Shown piece after piece: positions 8,779 to 15,894 of a DNA stretch of 64,000 nt. The DNA lies in assembly GCA_903921365.1 (NCBI GenBank), contig CAIXPS010000029.1, positions 55,400 to 119,399 of the forward strand, written 5' to 3'. The notes beneath the pieces are model-generated. The model was not told where the DNA came from and did no database searches. It was given only the letters and a program-made list of their open reading frames with translations. A program made the position numbers and the translations under genes. Source of the DNA: an uncultured bacterium (GTDB taxonomy: Bacteria > Chloroflexota > Anaerolineae > J036 > Brachytrichaceae). The first letter of the stretch is position 1. Each line of letters opens with the position of its first letter.

Positions 8779-9414
8779 ATGCCAAGTCCACTCCATTTGC
8801 GCAAGCGGTTGTTCGCCTGGATGATGTCGGGCGGGTCCGAGGGTTGCGCCGACGACACGCTCTCCGCACAATATAAGCGCCGCCTGTTCGCAGATTTGCA
8901 CGGCGACGTGATCGAGATCGGGCCAGGCGGCGGAGCGAACCTGGCATACCTGAAAGGGCGCGATGTGCGCTGGATCGGCATCGAGCCGAACCCGTATATG
9001 CATCCGCACCTCAAGGCCGAGGCTGCCCGCCTGGGGTTAAACCCTGAGTTGCGCAGCGGTGTGGCCGAGCATATCGACGCCCCCGATGCCAGCGCCGATG
9101 GGGTCATTTGCACGCATGTCCTGTGCTCGGTATCGGATCAGGCGGCTGTGTTGCGCGAGGCGCTGCGCGTGTTGAGGCCGGGCGGGCGGTTCGTGTTCGT
9201 TGAACATGTCGCGGCACACGGCGGCGCATTGCGAACGGCGCAGAACCTGATTGCGCCGGCGTGGCGGATCATCGGCGACGGCTGTCACCCCAACCGCGAA
9301 ACGTGGGTTGCGTTGCAAAACGCGGGTTTCGAGCGCCTGGAGATCGAACATTACCGCGTCGACGCGCCGATTTTCGGCCCGCACATCGCGGGTGTGGGGC
9401 GGAAAGAAATCTGA
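8779..9414 (+). CDS. class I SAM-dependent methyltransferase
   Basis: A 211-residue methyltransferase with motif I VIEIGPGGGAN near residues 42-52, the acidic SAM-ribose contact in IGIEPNPYM, motif IV ICTHVLCSVSDQ and post-motif LRVLRPGGRFVFVEHV. The C-terminal half (LIAPAWRIIGDGCHPNRET) resembles small membrane-associated methyltransferases of the METTL7 / phospholipid-methyltransferase-like type. The start at 8779 (MPSPLHLRKRLF) was preferred over the 34-residue extension, which looks like translated intergenic sequence. The stop codon lies inside a perfect 18-base-pair hairpin (9399-9437). Substrate unknown. Confidence 0.85.
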   Translation: MPSPLHLRKRLFAWMMSGGSEGCADDTLSAQYKRRLFADLHGDVIEIGPGGGANLAYLKGRDVRWIGIEPNPYMHPHLKAEAARLGLNPELRSGVAEHIDAPDASADGVICTHVLCSVSDQAAVLREALRVLRPGGRFVFVEHVAAHGGALRTAQNLIAPAWRIIGDGCHPNRETWVALQNAGFERLEIEHYRVDAPIFGPHIAGVGRKEI

Positions 9415-9437
9415 CGAAGCGTCAGATTTCTTTCCGC
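9399..9437 (+). terminator. perfect 18-bp hairpin spanning the methyltransferase stop codon
   Basis: Arm 9399-9416 (GCGGAAAGAAATCTGACG) pairs perfectly with 9420-9437 around the loop AAG. The stop TGA at 9412-9414 lies in the left arm. There is no following T-run, but each arm contains a short A/T tract, so it could end transcription or stabilise the mRNA 3' end. It also sits only 24 bases ahead of the next start codon, so it may act as an operator or insulator for that gene. Confidence 0.6.
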
Positions 9438-9448
9438 GTCAGCGGGAG

Positions 9449-9454
9449 TACAAT
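9449..9454 (+). promoter_or_regulatory. candidate -10 (TACAAT) for the oxidoreductase at 9462
   Basis: TACAAT ends 7 bases before the ATG at 9462, so a transcript from it would start at or very near the start codon. No clear ribosome binding site precedes the ATG. No convincing -35 box is visible. Confidence 0.4.
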
Positions 9455-9461
9455 CCCGCCC

Positions 9462-10583
9462 ATGACCAGCACCAATAATGTCATCCGCATGGGCGTGGTC
9501 GGCGCAGGCGCTATTGCGCAGCGCGGTATCCTGCCCCACCTTTCGCTCCCCGATGTCCAGGACCGTGTGCGGCTCCAGGCTGTGTGCGATCCCGTGCCTG
9601 GGCGCGCCGAAGCCGCCGCACAGAAATTCGGCGTCACGCGCGCTTTCATGACCTACGAAGAACTACTCGAACACGGCGATGTCGATGCGATCAGCATTTG
9701 CTCGCCGATTGGCCTGCACTTCGAGCAAGGCAAGCGCGCGCTCGAAGCCGGCAAGCACATCCACTTCAACAAGACGATGACCACCACCGTCGCCGAAGCG
9801 ACCGCGTTGATCGACCTGGCGCGCGTAAAAGGGTTGAAGATCGTCGCCTCACCGGGCGAAGTTCTGCGCCCGCACGTGCAGCAGATCAAGAGAATGATTG
9901 CTGCAGGCGTGATCGGCACACCGGTGTGGACGATCTGCGGCGCGGCTTTCGGGCGCTATCACGAAGACGAGATCTTCCGTAAAGGCGACGACGTGCTGAG
10001 CAACGTCGACCCGTCGTGGTACTTCCGCAAGCCGGGCGGCGGGCCGCTGTATGACATGACCGTGTATGTGCTACATGGCCTCACCTCCGTGCTCGGCCCC
10101 GCCAAACGCGTCACGGCGCTCTCCGGCACGCGCATCAAGGAGCGCGAGTTTCGCGGCATGATGATGCCCACCGATGCCGATGACAACACGCTCATGCTGT
10201 TGGATTATGGCGACAACCTGTTCAGCATGGTGTATGGCACGGCCGCGGGCAACTTGCCAACCGGCGGCCCGGCCTTCTTCGGCACGGGCGGCACGATCAT
10301 GGGCGCAAAGCTCAATGGAGAACCATTCGATTACCCCGGCAAGGAAACCGCCGATCTGCCGAACGGTCACATCTCGTGGACGCTGCCGCACGTCGTGGGC
10401 GAGCATCGCAATCTGGGTGAGATGCACGTGTACGAAGACGTGATGCAACTGGTGGACTGGGTGCGCGACGGCAAGGCGACGCCGGTGACCGCCGAGCACG
10501 CCCGCCACGTGATCGATATCATTGAGTCGGCCTATCGCTCGGCTGAAACCGGGCGGGTGCAGGATCTAATGACAACCTTCTGA
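9462..10583 (+). CDS. Gfo/Idh/MocA family NAD(P)-dependent oxidoreductase
   Basis: A 373-residue oxidoreductase with an N-terminal Rossmann fold (IRMGVVGAGAIAQRGILPHL, residues 7-26). The substrate-side loop ICSPIGLHFEQGKRALEAGKHIHFNKTM is in the place of the usual EKP motif, with FNK instead of EKP. A C-terminal alpha/beta domain follows. Members oxidise or reduce sugars, inositols and related ring compounds. The start was placed at 9462 (MTSTNNVIRMGVVGAG); the frame is open another 67 codons upstream but that part runs through the hairpin and the end of the methyltransferase gene. It is the first of three intact members in the window (others at 23441 and 27123). Substrate not predictable. 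Confidence 0.9.
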   Translation: MTSTNNVIRMGVVGAGAIAQRGILPHLSLPDVQDRVRLQAVCDPVPGRAEAAAQKFGVTRAFMTYEELLEHGDVDAISICSPIGLHFEQGKRALEAGKHIHFNKTMTTTVAEATALIDLARVKGLKIVASPGEVLRPHVQQIKRMIAAGVIGTPVWTICGAAFGRYHEDEIFRKGDDVLSNVDPSWYFRKPGGGPLYDMTVYVLHGLTSVLGPAKRVTALSGTRIKEREFRGMMMPTDADDNTLMLLDYGDNLFSMVYGTAAGNLPTGGPAFFGTGGTIMGAKLNGEPFDYPGKETADLPNGHISWTLPHVVGEHRNLGEMHVYEDVMQLVDWVRDGKATPVTAEHARHVIDIIESAYRSAETGRVQDLMTTF

Positions 10584-10614
10584 TTAAAATGTCCTCGGTT
10601 CGGCGCGGGTGATT

Positions 10615-11499
10615 ATGAACATACCGAAGTATTGGGCCAAGCGCGAAGCGTCAATTGAAGATGTGAACGGAAAGGAATTCTCTTTCTCGTGCTGGCAGTG
10701 GTCGAACAGCAGCGCGTCCGAAGCGTTTCAGCGCGCCGACACGCGGTTGAATGAACTGGCGCAGAAAGCGGCGATGGGCGCGCGCCTGAATCGTTACTCG
10801 TATGGCGACCGGGCGATGCGCGAGGAGACCACGCAGTCGATCACCAACAGTGATCTGCGCGAGGTAGCGGTGGTGACGCGCAACGCCTATGGCGCGCTGG
10901 TGCTCAACACCGCCAATGCGATGTTCATCGACATTGACTTCCCTGAGAAGAAAGAAGCTGCGCCGTCAGTTGGCGGCGGCCTGCTGCGTTTATTTGGCGG
11001 CAAACCTAAAACCCCGCCTCCTGCGGCCCCGACGCTCAGCCCGGAGGATATCGGCGTGCAAGCAGTAACGGCGTGGGCCGCGCAGAACCCTCGCGTCGGG
11101 CTGCGCGTGTATCGCACCTTCGGCGGGTTGCGTTGCCTTATTACCAACGCGCTCTGTGATCCCACCGCCTCCGACACCCTCAGCGTCCTGCAATCGTTGA
11201 ACAGCGATCCGCTCTACATTCGCCTGTGCCGCCAGCAGCAGTGCTTCCGCGCGCGGCTGACGCCCAAGCACTGGCGTTGCGGCGTCCGGCCGCCGCCCTC
11301 ACGCTGGCCTTGGAGCAATCCGAAAGAAGAGGCGCGCTATCGCCAGTGGCAACGCGGGTATGAGGCGACGTCGGCCGGATTTGCCACATGCCGGCTGGTG
11401 AAGGTAATCGGACCGGGCGAAATCCATCCCGACATCGCGCCGATCCTCGCGCTGCACGATCAACTCGCGTGCCCGGGCACGCAGTGGCCGTTGGCTTAG
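10615..11499 (+). CDS. conserved protein of unknown function, possibly primase-polymerase-like
   Basis: A 294-residue protein (ATG at 10615; an in-frame GTG at 10609 is an alternative). I do not recognise an assigned function. Visible features: MNIPKYWAKREASI at the start; a conserved-looking LREVAVVTRNAYGALVLNTANAMF block ending in FIDIDFP near residue 107; a low-complexity Pro/Ala insert (KPKTPPPAAPTLSP); then RVGLRVYRTFGGLRCLITNAL and LCRQQQCFRARLTPKHWRCG, with clustered Cys, Arg and His. The D-x-D element followed by an Arg/Tyr-rich motif recalls archaeo-eukaryotic primase folds, but that is pattern resemblance only. It follows the oxidoreductase by 31 bases and may be co-transcribed. Homologues should be widespread to judge from its clean, enzyme-like composition. 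Confidence 0.75.
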   Translation: MNIPKYWAKREASIEDVNGKEFSFSCWQWSNSSASEAFQRADTRLNELAQKAAMGARLNRYSYGDRAMREETTQSITNSDLREVAVVTRNAYGALVLNTANAMFIDIDFPEKKEAAPSVGGGLLRLFGGKPKTPPPAAPTLSPEDIGVQAVTAWAAQNPRVGLRVYRTFGGLRCLITNALCDPTASDTLSVLQSLNSDPLYIRLCRQQQCFRARLTPKHWRCGVRPPPSRWPWSNPKEEARYRQWQRGYEATSAGFATCRLVKVIGPGEIHPDIAPILALHDQLACPGTQWPLA

Positions 11500-11534
11500 A
11501 TAATGGCAACTGGTCAAAACGCTGTGTGGCTGAC

Positions 11535-11549
11535 ACCCAATCATTGGGT
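11535..11549. promoter_or_regulatory. perfect palindrome ACCCAAT-C-ATTGGGT, candidate operator
   Basis: Seven-base arms with a single central base lie just upstream of the strong ribosome binding site (GAAGGAGG) of the 11569 gene, the first gene of the isomerase/E1/E2 operon. The position and symmetry suit a dimeric repressor. No promoter hexamers were confidently found beside it. Confidence 0.45.
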
Positions 11550-11568
11550 CAATTGAAGGAGGCCGTGT

Positions 11569-12411
11569 ATGGAATTGAAACTCGCGTGTGCTGACTATAC
11601 CTTTCCTCTGCTCACCCACGATCAAGCGATCAAGCTGGTTGCGTTGCTCGGTTTTCGGTCTATGGACATCGGGCTGTTCGAGGAACGCTCGCACCTGCAG
11701 CCCAGCCATGTGCTGCCGCATCTGGCTGCCTCTGCTCGGGAACTGTCGCACAAACTCGCGGACAACGGGCTCGATTTTGCCGGCATCTTTTACCAGACGG
11801 CGTCATTCCAAAGCATGTCGGCCAACCATCCAGACCCGGCGGAGCGCGCGCGCGGGCGCGACTTCTTCCTGCGCATGCTGGAGTTCACCCTGCGCTGCAA
11901 CGCTTCGCACATGACCGGCCTGCCGGGGATTGAGTGGGACGGCGTGCCATCCGACACATCGCTTAAGCGCGCTGCTGATGAACTGTCGTGGCGGGCCGAA
12001 CAGGCGCGGTCGGTCGGCGTGGCTTTCTCGGTCGAGGCGCACGTGGGCTCTATCGCGCCGACACCGCAGAAGGCGCTGGAACTCGTCACGCTCAGCCCCG
12101 GGTTGACCTTGACGCTGGATTACACGCACTACGCCAGCCGCGGTTACCCCGACAGCGACAGCGAGCCGCTGATCAGCCACGCGTCACACTTCCATGCGCG
12201 CGGCGCGCGTCAGGGCCGATTGCAGGCGCCGTTTAAGGAGAATGTGATCGATTACGCCCGCATCGTGCGGACGATGAAGCAGGTTAACTACCCCGGGTTC
12301 GTGGTGATCGAGTATGTGTGGCAGGACTGGGAGCATAACAACGAAGTAGACAACGTCTCCGAGACTGTCATGATGCGCGACCATATCATTCAGTCATTCA
12401 ACCAGGAATAA
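11569..12411 (+). CDS. sugar phosphate isomerase/epimerase-like TIM barrel protein
   Basis: A 280-residue AP-endonuclease-2-type barrel opening MELKLACADYTFPLL. Metal-ligand candidates are Glu in FSVEAHVGS, Asp and His in TLTLDYTHYAS and SHASHFHARGARQG, and Glu in FVVIEYVWQDW. Relatives include xylose isomerase-like, inosose dehydratase (IolE) and tagatose epimerase proteins. An excellent ribosome binding site (AAGGAGG) supports the start. It is followed 14 bases later by the E1-beta gene and probably heads a four-gene operon with E1-beta, E1-alpha and E2. That suggests a pathway in which a sugar- or inositol-derived keto acid is decarboxylated. The exact reaction is unknown. Confidence 0.85.
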   Translation: MELKLACADYTFPLLTHDQAIKLVALLGFRSMDIGLFEERSHLQPSHVLPHLAASARELSHKLADNGLDFAGIFYQTASFQSMSANHPDPAERARGRDFFLRMLEFTLRCNASHMTGLPGIEWDGVPSDTSLKRAADELSWRAEQARSVGVAFSVEAHVGSIAPTPQKALELVTLSPGLTLTLDYTHYASRGYPDSDSEPLISHASHFHARGARQGRLQAPFKENVIDYARIVRTMKQVNYPGFVVIEYVWQDWEHNNEVDNVSETVMMRDHIIQSFNQE

Positions 12412-12425
12412 ATAAGGATCCTCTG

Positions 12426-13409
12426 ATGCATGAATTGACATACGCACAAGCGATCAACGAGGGCATCCGCGAAGAGATGCGCCGCAATCCAAAGACGATG
12501 GTGCTGGGCGAAGATGTAGGCAAGTACGGCGGCGTCTTTGGCGTGACGCGCGGCCTGTTTGATGAGTTCGGCGGCGCGCGCGTGCGCGATTGCCCGCTCA
12601 ACGAGGCCGCCATCGTCAGCTTCGCGATCGGGCTGGCCATCCAGGGGCGACCCACCATTGCCGAGTTGGAGTTCATGGACTTCACCACCTTCGCGATGGA
12701 CTCGATCACTAACCAGGCGCCCAAACTGCGCTACTTCTGGGGCGGGCAGGTGTCAGTGCCGCTGACGGTGCGCACGCCGATTGCAGCGGGACTCGGTTTT
12801 GGCACGCAGCATTCGCAGAGCCTCGAAGCATGGTTGGTGCATGTGCCGGGGCTCAAAGTCGTGATGCCATCGACGGCGTATGACGCGAAGGGGCTGATCA
12901 AGACGGCCATACTCGACCCGAATCCGGTGGTGTTCGCCGAAAGCATCGCGCTGTACGCGACGAAAGGACAGATTCCCGATGAAGAGTACCTGATTCCCTT
13001 CGGCAAGGCTGAGATCAAACGCAACGGCGACGATGTGACCGTGGTCGCACTCGGGCTGATGGTTCCGAAGGCGCTCAAGGCCGCAGAGGAACTGGCGCAA
13101 CGCGGCATGGAGATCGAGGTGATCGACCCGCGCACGCTGGCGCCGCTCGATATCGAAACCATCGTCGCGTCGGTGAAGAAAACGGGGCGGCTGGTGATCG
13201 CGCATGTCGCCAGCAAGACGGGCGGCATCGGCGCGGAGATTGCGCAACAGGTTGTCGAGCGCGCGTTTGACTCGCTCGATGGCCCGCCGGTGCGCGTGGC
13301 TGCGCCGGATGTGCCGATTGCCGCCAGTGCGCAGCTTGAAGGCGCGATCATCCCGGATGTGGCCGCCATTGTGAAGGCGTGTTTGTCGTTTCGCAATACG
13401 CGCGCGTAG
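12426..13409 (+). CDS. 2-oxoacid dehydrogenase E1 component, beta subunit
   Basis: The 327-residue transketolase-like beta subunit of a pyruvate / branched-chain / acetoin dehydrogenase E1. It starts HELTYAQAINEGIREEM. It carries the conserved GEDVGKYGGVFGVTRGL segment, CPLNEAAIVSFAIGLAI, and the C-terminal transketolase domain VIDPRTLAPLDIETIVASV. It pairs with the alpha subunit at 13532 to form the alpha2beta2 thiamine-diphosphate enzyme that decarboxylates a 2-oxoacid and passes the acyl group to E2 lipoate. Beta before alpha is less usual than alpha before beta. A set of four 24-base repeats separates the two E1 genes. Whether the substrate is pyruvate, acetoin or a branched-chain acid cannot be told; the separate E1 subunits exclude the AceE type. 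Confidence 0.92.
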   Translation: MHELTYAQAINEGIREEMRRNPKTMVLGEDVGKYGGVFGVTRGLFDEFGGARVRDCPLNEAAIVSFAIGLAIQGRPTIAELEFMDFTTFAMDSITNQAPKLRYFWGGQVSVPLTVRTPIAAGLGFGTQHSQSLEAWLVHVPGLKVVMPSTAYDAKGLIKTAILDPNPVVFAESIALYATKGQIPDEEYLIPFGKAEIKRNGDDVTVVALGLMVPKALKAAEELAQRGMEIEVIDPRTLAPLDIETIVASVKKTGRLVIAHVASKTGGIGAEIAQQVVERAFDSLDGPPVRVAAPDVPIAASAQLEGAIIPDVAAIVKACLSFRNTRA

Positions 13410-13420
13410 ATTTCTGTCGA

Positions 13421-13516
13421 CGTAGAGGCCGACCCGCGTGTCGGCGTAGGGGCCGACCCGCGTGTCAACGTAGGGGCCGACCCGCGTGTCGGCGTAGGGG
13501 CCGACCCGCGTGTCGG
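13421..13516 (+). repeat. four tandem 24-bp repeats, each with an inverted repeat
   Basis: Units at 13421-13444, 13445-13468, 13469-13492 and 13493-13516 have the pattern CGTAGGGGCCGACCCGCG then TGTCGG. Copies 3 and 4 are identical, copy 1 has one change and copy 2 ends AA. Each contains GCCGAC/GTCGGC arms around a 6-base loop, so each can fold. They fill the gap between the E1-beta stop and the E1-alpha ribosome binding site. The frame is open through them (RRGRPAC repeats) but I regard them as noncoding. They belong to the GTAGGGGC type of interspersed element seen again in the E2 gene. Confidence 0.9.
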
Positions 13517-13531
13517 CCAGGAGACAACCAG

Positions 13532-14485
13532 ATGACCCTGAGTGCAGAACAACAGATCGAAGCGTTGCGCCGCATGTGGCAGATACGTTTCTTTGAAGAG
13601 GCCGCCATTCGCCTGTACGGCGAGGGGCGCTATCGCGGCTCGACACACCCGTATATCGCGCAGGAAGCCACGGCGCTGGGCGTGTGCGCTGCATTGAAGC
13701 CGGCGGATCAAGTGCTGGCAACGTATCGCGGCCATGGCGCAGCCATCGCCAAGGGCGCCGACGCGCGCGGGATGATGGCTGAGCTGCTCGGCAAGGCGAC
13801 CGGCATGTGCAAAGGCAAGGGCGGCTCGATGCATATGAGCCAGACCGATGTCGGGTTTCTTGGCTGCAACGCCATCGTGGCCGGGCATATCGCCATCGCC
13901 GGCGGCGTAGCGCTGGCGCAGCAATTGGACGGCACGAGCGCGGTCACTGTCGCATTCTTCGGGGATGGGGCATCGTGCGAGGGCGTGTTCTACGAGACGC
14001 TGAACATGGCGACGCTTTGGAAGCTGCCGCTGCTGTTTGTAGTGGAGAACAATGAGTACGCTATCTCCACGCACGTCAGCGAATCGATCAGCGTGCCGGA
14101 CATCGCCCTGCGCGCGCAGGGCTTTGGCCTGCCTGGCGTGACCGTGGACGGACGCGACTTTTATGCCGTGTACGATGCCGCCGCCGAGGCCGTGGCGCGC
14201 GCGCGGCGCGGCGACGGGCCAACGCTACTCGAAGCCAAGACGGTGCGATGGGGACGCCATAGCGCCGTAGCCGCTGGCCCCGGTGGCGCCAACGTCGATA
14301 AATGGAAACTGACTGACCCGATCCCGCGCTTCCGGCAGGAACTGTTGCAACGCGGTGTGGTCGGCGAGGCACAGGCCATCGAAATTGAACAGTCCGCCAA
14401 AGCAGTCATTGACGATGCCGTCGCCTTTGCCATCGCCAGCCCATACCCTGAACTGACGGAACTGTACACCGATATTTACGCATAA
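13532..14485 (+). CDS. 2-oxoacid dehydrogenase E1 component, alpha subunit
   Basis: A 317-residue thiamine-diphosphate-binding subunit. The TPP motif runs from GDGASCEGVFYETL to the ENNEYAIST end, the classic GDG...NN pattern. GGSMHM and the phosphorylation-loop-like region (GPTLLEAKTVRWGRHSAV) are present. The start at 13532 (MTLSAEQQIEALRRMW) follows GCCAGGAGA, an acceptable ribosome binding site. The longer frame upstream only translates the 24-base repeats. It acts with the beta subunit at 12426 and the E2 at 14695. No dihydrolipoamide dehydrogenase (E3) lies in the operon, so E3 must be supplied from elsewhere. The family call is secure; the substrate is open. Confidence 0.92.
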   Translation: MTLSAEQQIEALRRMWQIRFFEEAAIRLYGEGRYRGSTHPYIAQEATALGVCAALKPADQVLATYRGHGAAIAKGADARGMMAELLGKATGMCKGKGGSMHMSQTDVGFLGCNAIVAGHIAIAGGVALAQQLDGTSAVTVAFFGDGASCEGVFYETLNMATLWKLPLLFVVENNEYAISTHVSESISVPDIALRAQGFGLPGVTVDGRDFYAVYDAAAEAVARARRGDGPTLLEAKTVRWGRHSAVAAGPGGANVDKWKLTDPIPRFRQELLQRGVVGEAQAIEIEQSAKAVIDDAVAFAIASPYPELTELYTDIYA

Positions 14486-14694
14486 AGAGAAGAGAGATTT
14501 GAGATTGGAAAGTAGAGATTGGAGAATAGAAGTCGGAGGTCGGCATGCCATCGAAAGATGCGTTTGGGCGTCTGGAATTACGACCCTTATGGCGGCGTAT
14601 CCCGGCTAAAGCCTCAACCTCCAGATCAGTGATTTTGCTGACCTCTCCAGTATTCAATCTCTAAATCCCTTATCTCTCTGCAAGGAGATCATCA
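14486..14694. repeat. intergenic spacer with degenerate repeats between E1-alpha and E2
   Basis: The 209-base gap opens with a purine-rich stretch of short GAGATT-type repeats (14487-14530) and ends with matching pyrimidine-rich AATCTCT repeats (about 14653-14680), so the ends can pair. In the middle CCGGCTAAAGCCT (14603-14615) is the same 13-mer found in the inverted repeat at 50164-50176. A ribosome binding site AAGGAGAT for E2 lies at the right end. No gene is visible. Confidence 0.6.
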
Positions 14695-15843
14695 GTGATT
14701 ACTGAAGTCATCGTGCCTGTCATGGATCAGACGACGGAGTCGGTGCTGTTGACGCGCTGGCTGAAGCAGGAAGGCGAGGTCGTCGCTGCGGGCGACGCCA
14801 TTTGCGAGATCGAGACGGAGAAGGCCACGGTCGAAATCGAGACCGGCGCCGCCGGGGTGCTGCGCCAGCAACTCGTCGTGGCCGGGACGCAGATCGCGCC
14901 GCGGACGGTCGTTGCTTACGTAGGGCAAATAGATGATCCAATCCCCACGCAGGAGAGGGACAGACACGAGACCATGCCCCTACATGCGGAACGCGAGGCG
15001 GCAGTGCAACAGAATCAGTCTCAGCAGCCGCGCGAAATACGCATCTCGCCGCGCGCCCGGCGGTTGGCCGAGGAAAATGGCATCGACTTGACCGGCATCG
15101 AGGGCAGCGGCCCCGATGGGCGCATTATCGAAGACGACATCAAAGCCGCAACCCAGCGCAAATCCGCAGGTAGGGGCACGGCCTTGCGTCTGCCCCTCGC
15201 CGGGGCGGATGCGGCAACAGCGCGCGCGGCGAAAGCCAAGGCCGAACGCGTCAGCCTGTCGTGGCGCACCATCCCGCACTTCCACATGTCGATCACACTT
15301 GACCTGTCGCGCATCGTGAGCCGCAAGGCTGCCGCTGCCGGCGTGACATACACCGATCTATTCATCCTGGCGCTGGCGCAGACGCTGCCCGATCATCCGG
15401 CGCTTAACGGCCACTGGCGGGACGATGCCCTTATCATCAGCACCGATATCCGTCTGGGGTTGGTGGTGCAGACCGAACGCGGGTTGGTCGTCCCCGCACT
15501 GCGCGATGTGCGCGCGCGTGCGCTGGCGGATATCGCCGCCGAACGAGAGCAAGTGGTCAAACAGGCGCTCGCGGGCACGCTTGGCACTGCGGCGATGGTC
15601 GAGCCGACCTTCACCCTGTCGAATGTCGGCCCCGGACACATCGACGCGTTCAGCGCGATCATCAGCCCGCCGCAGGTCGCGATCCTGGCGGTCGGCAGCA
15701 TCATGGAGCGGCCGTTGGTCATCGATGGCGCGCTCGCGGTTCGCCCCACCGCCGCATTCACGCTTGGCGTCGACCATCGCGCCATTGATGGGCGGGCGGC
15801 TGCGGCGTTCCTTGAACAGTTAAAAGTCGTGTTGGAACGCTGA
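14695..15843 (+). CDS. 2-oxoacid dehydrogenase E2, dihydrolipoamide acyltransferase
   Basis: A 382-residue E2 with all three domains. The lipoyl domain is at residues 1-76, with the lipoylated Lys in EIETEKATVEIE. The peripheral-subunit-binding domain is at about 112-150 (RISPRARRLAEENGIDLTGI). The catalytic core runs from about 175, with HRAIDGRAAAAFLEQL containing the His and Asp of the acyl-transfer motif. The start is GTG at 14695 behind AAGGAGAT. GTAGGGGC-type repeat sequence occurs within both linkers (minus orientation at 14972-14983, plus at 15170-15177), so part of the linker protein is encoded by interspersed repeats kept in frame. It transfers the acyl group from E1 to CoA. The core is shorter than in pyruvate dehydrogenase E2s. 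Confidence 0.93.
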   Translation: MITEVIVPVMDQTTESVLLTRWLKQEGEVVAAGDAICEIETEKATVEIETGAAGVLRQQLVVAGTQIAPRTVVAYVGQIDDPIPTQERDRHETMPLHAEREAAVQQNQSQQPREIRISPRARRLAEENGIDLTGIEGSGPDGRIIEDDIKAATQRKSAGRGTALRLPLAGADAATARAAKAKAERVSLSWRTIPHFHMSITLDLSRIVSRKAAAAGVTYTDLFILALAQTLPDHPALNGHWRDDALIISTDIRLGLVVQTERGLVVPALRDVRARALADIAAEREQVVKQALAGTLGTAAMVEPTFTLSNVGPGHIDAFSAIISPPQVAILAVGSIMERPLVIDGALAVRPTAAFTLGVDHRAIDGRAAAAFLEQLKVVLER

Positions 15844-15894
15844 CGCACCGTTGTCCTGCATGAATCGGGCTATACTCATTTGCTGAGGTAAACC

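Noticed and set aside
13421..13516. CRISPR array
   Set aside because: The four repeats are directly adjacent with no spacers, and no cas genes are present.
13379..13531. N-terminal extension of E1-alpha with repeated RRGRPAC units
   Set aside because: It only translates the four 24-bp repeats; a ribosome binding site and homology point to the ATG at 13532.
12731..14074. 447-codon minus-strand ORF opposite the E1 genes
   Set aside because: It is the antisense shadow of the E1 coding regions, with Arg/His/Ala-rich composition typical of such shadows in GC-rich DNA.
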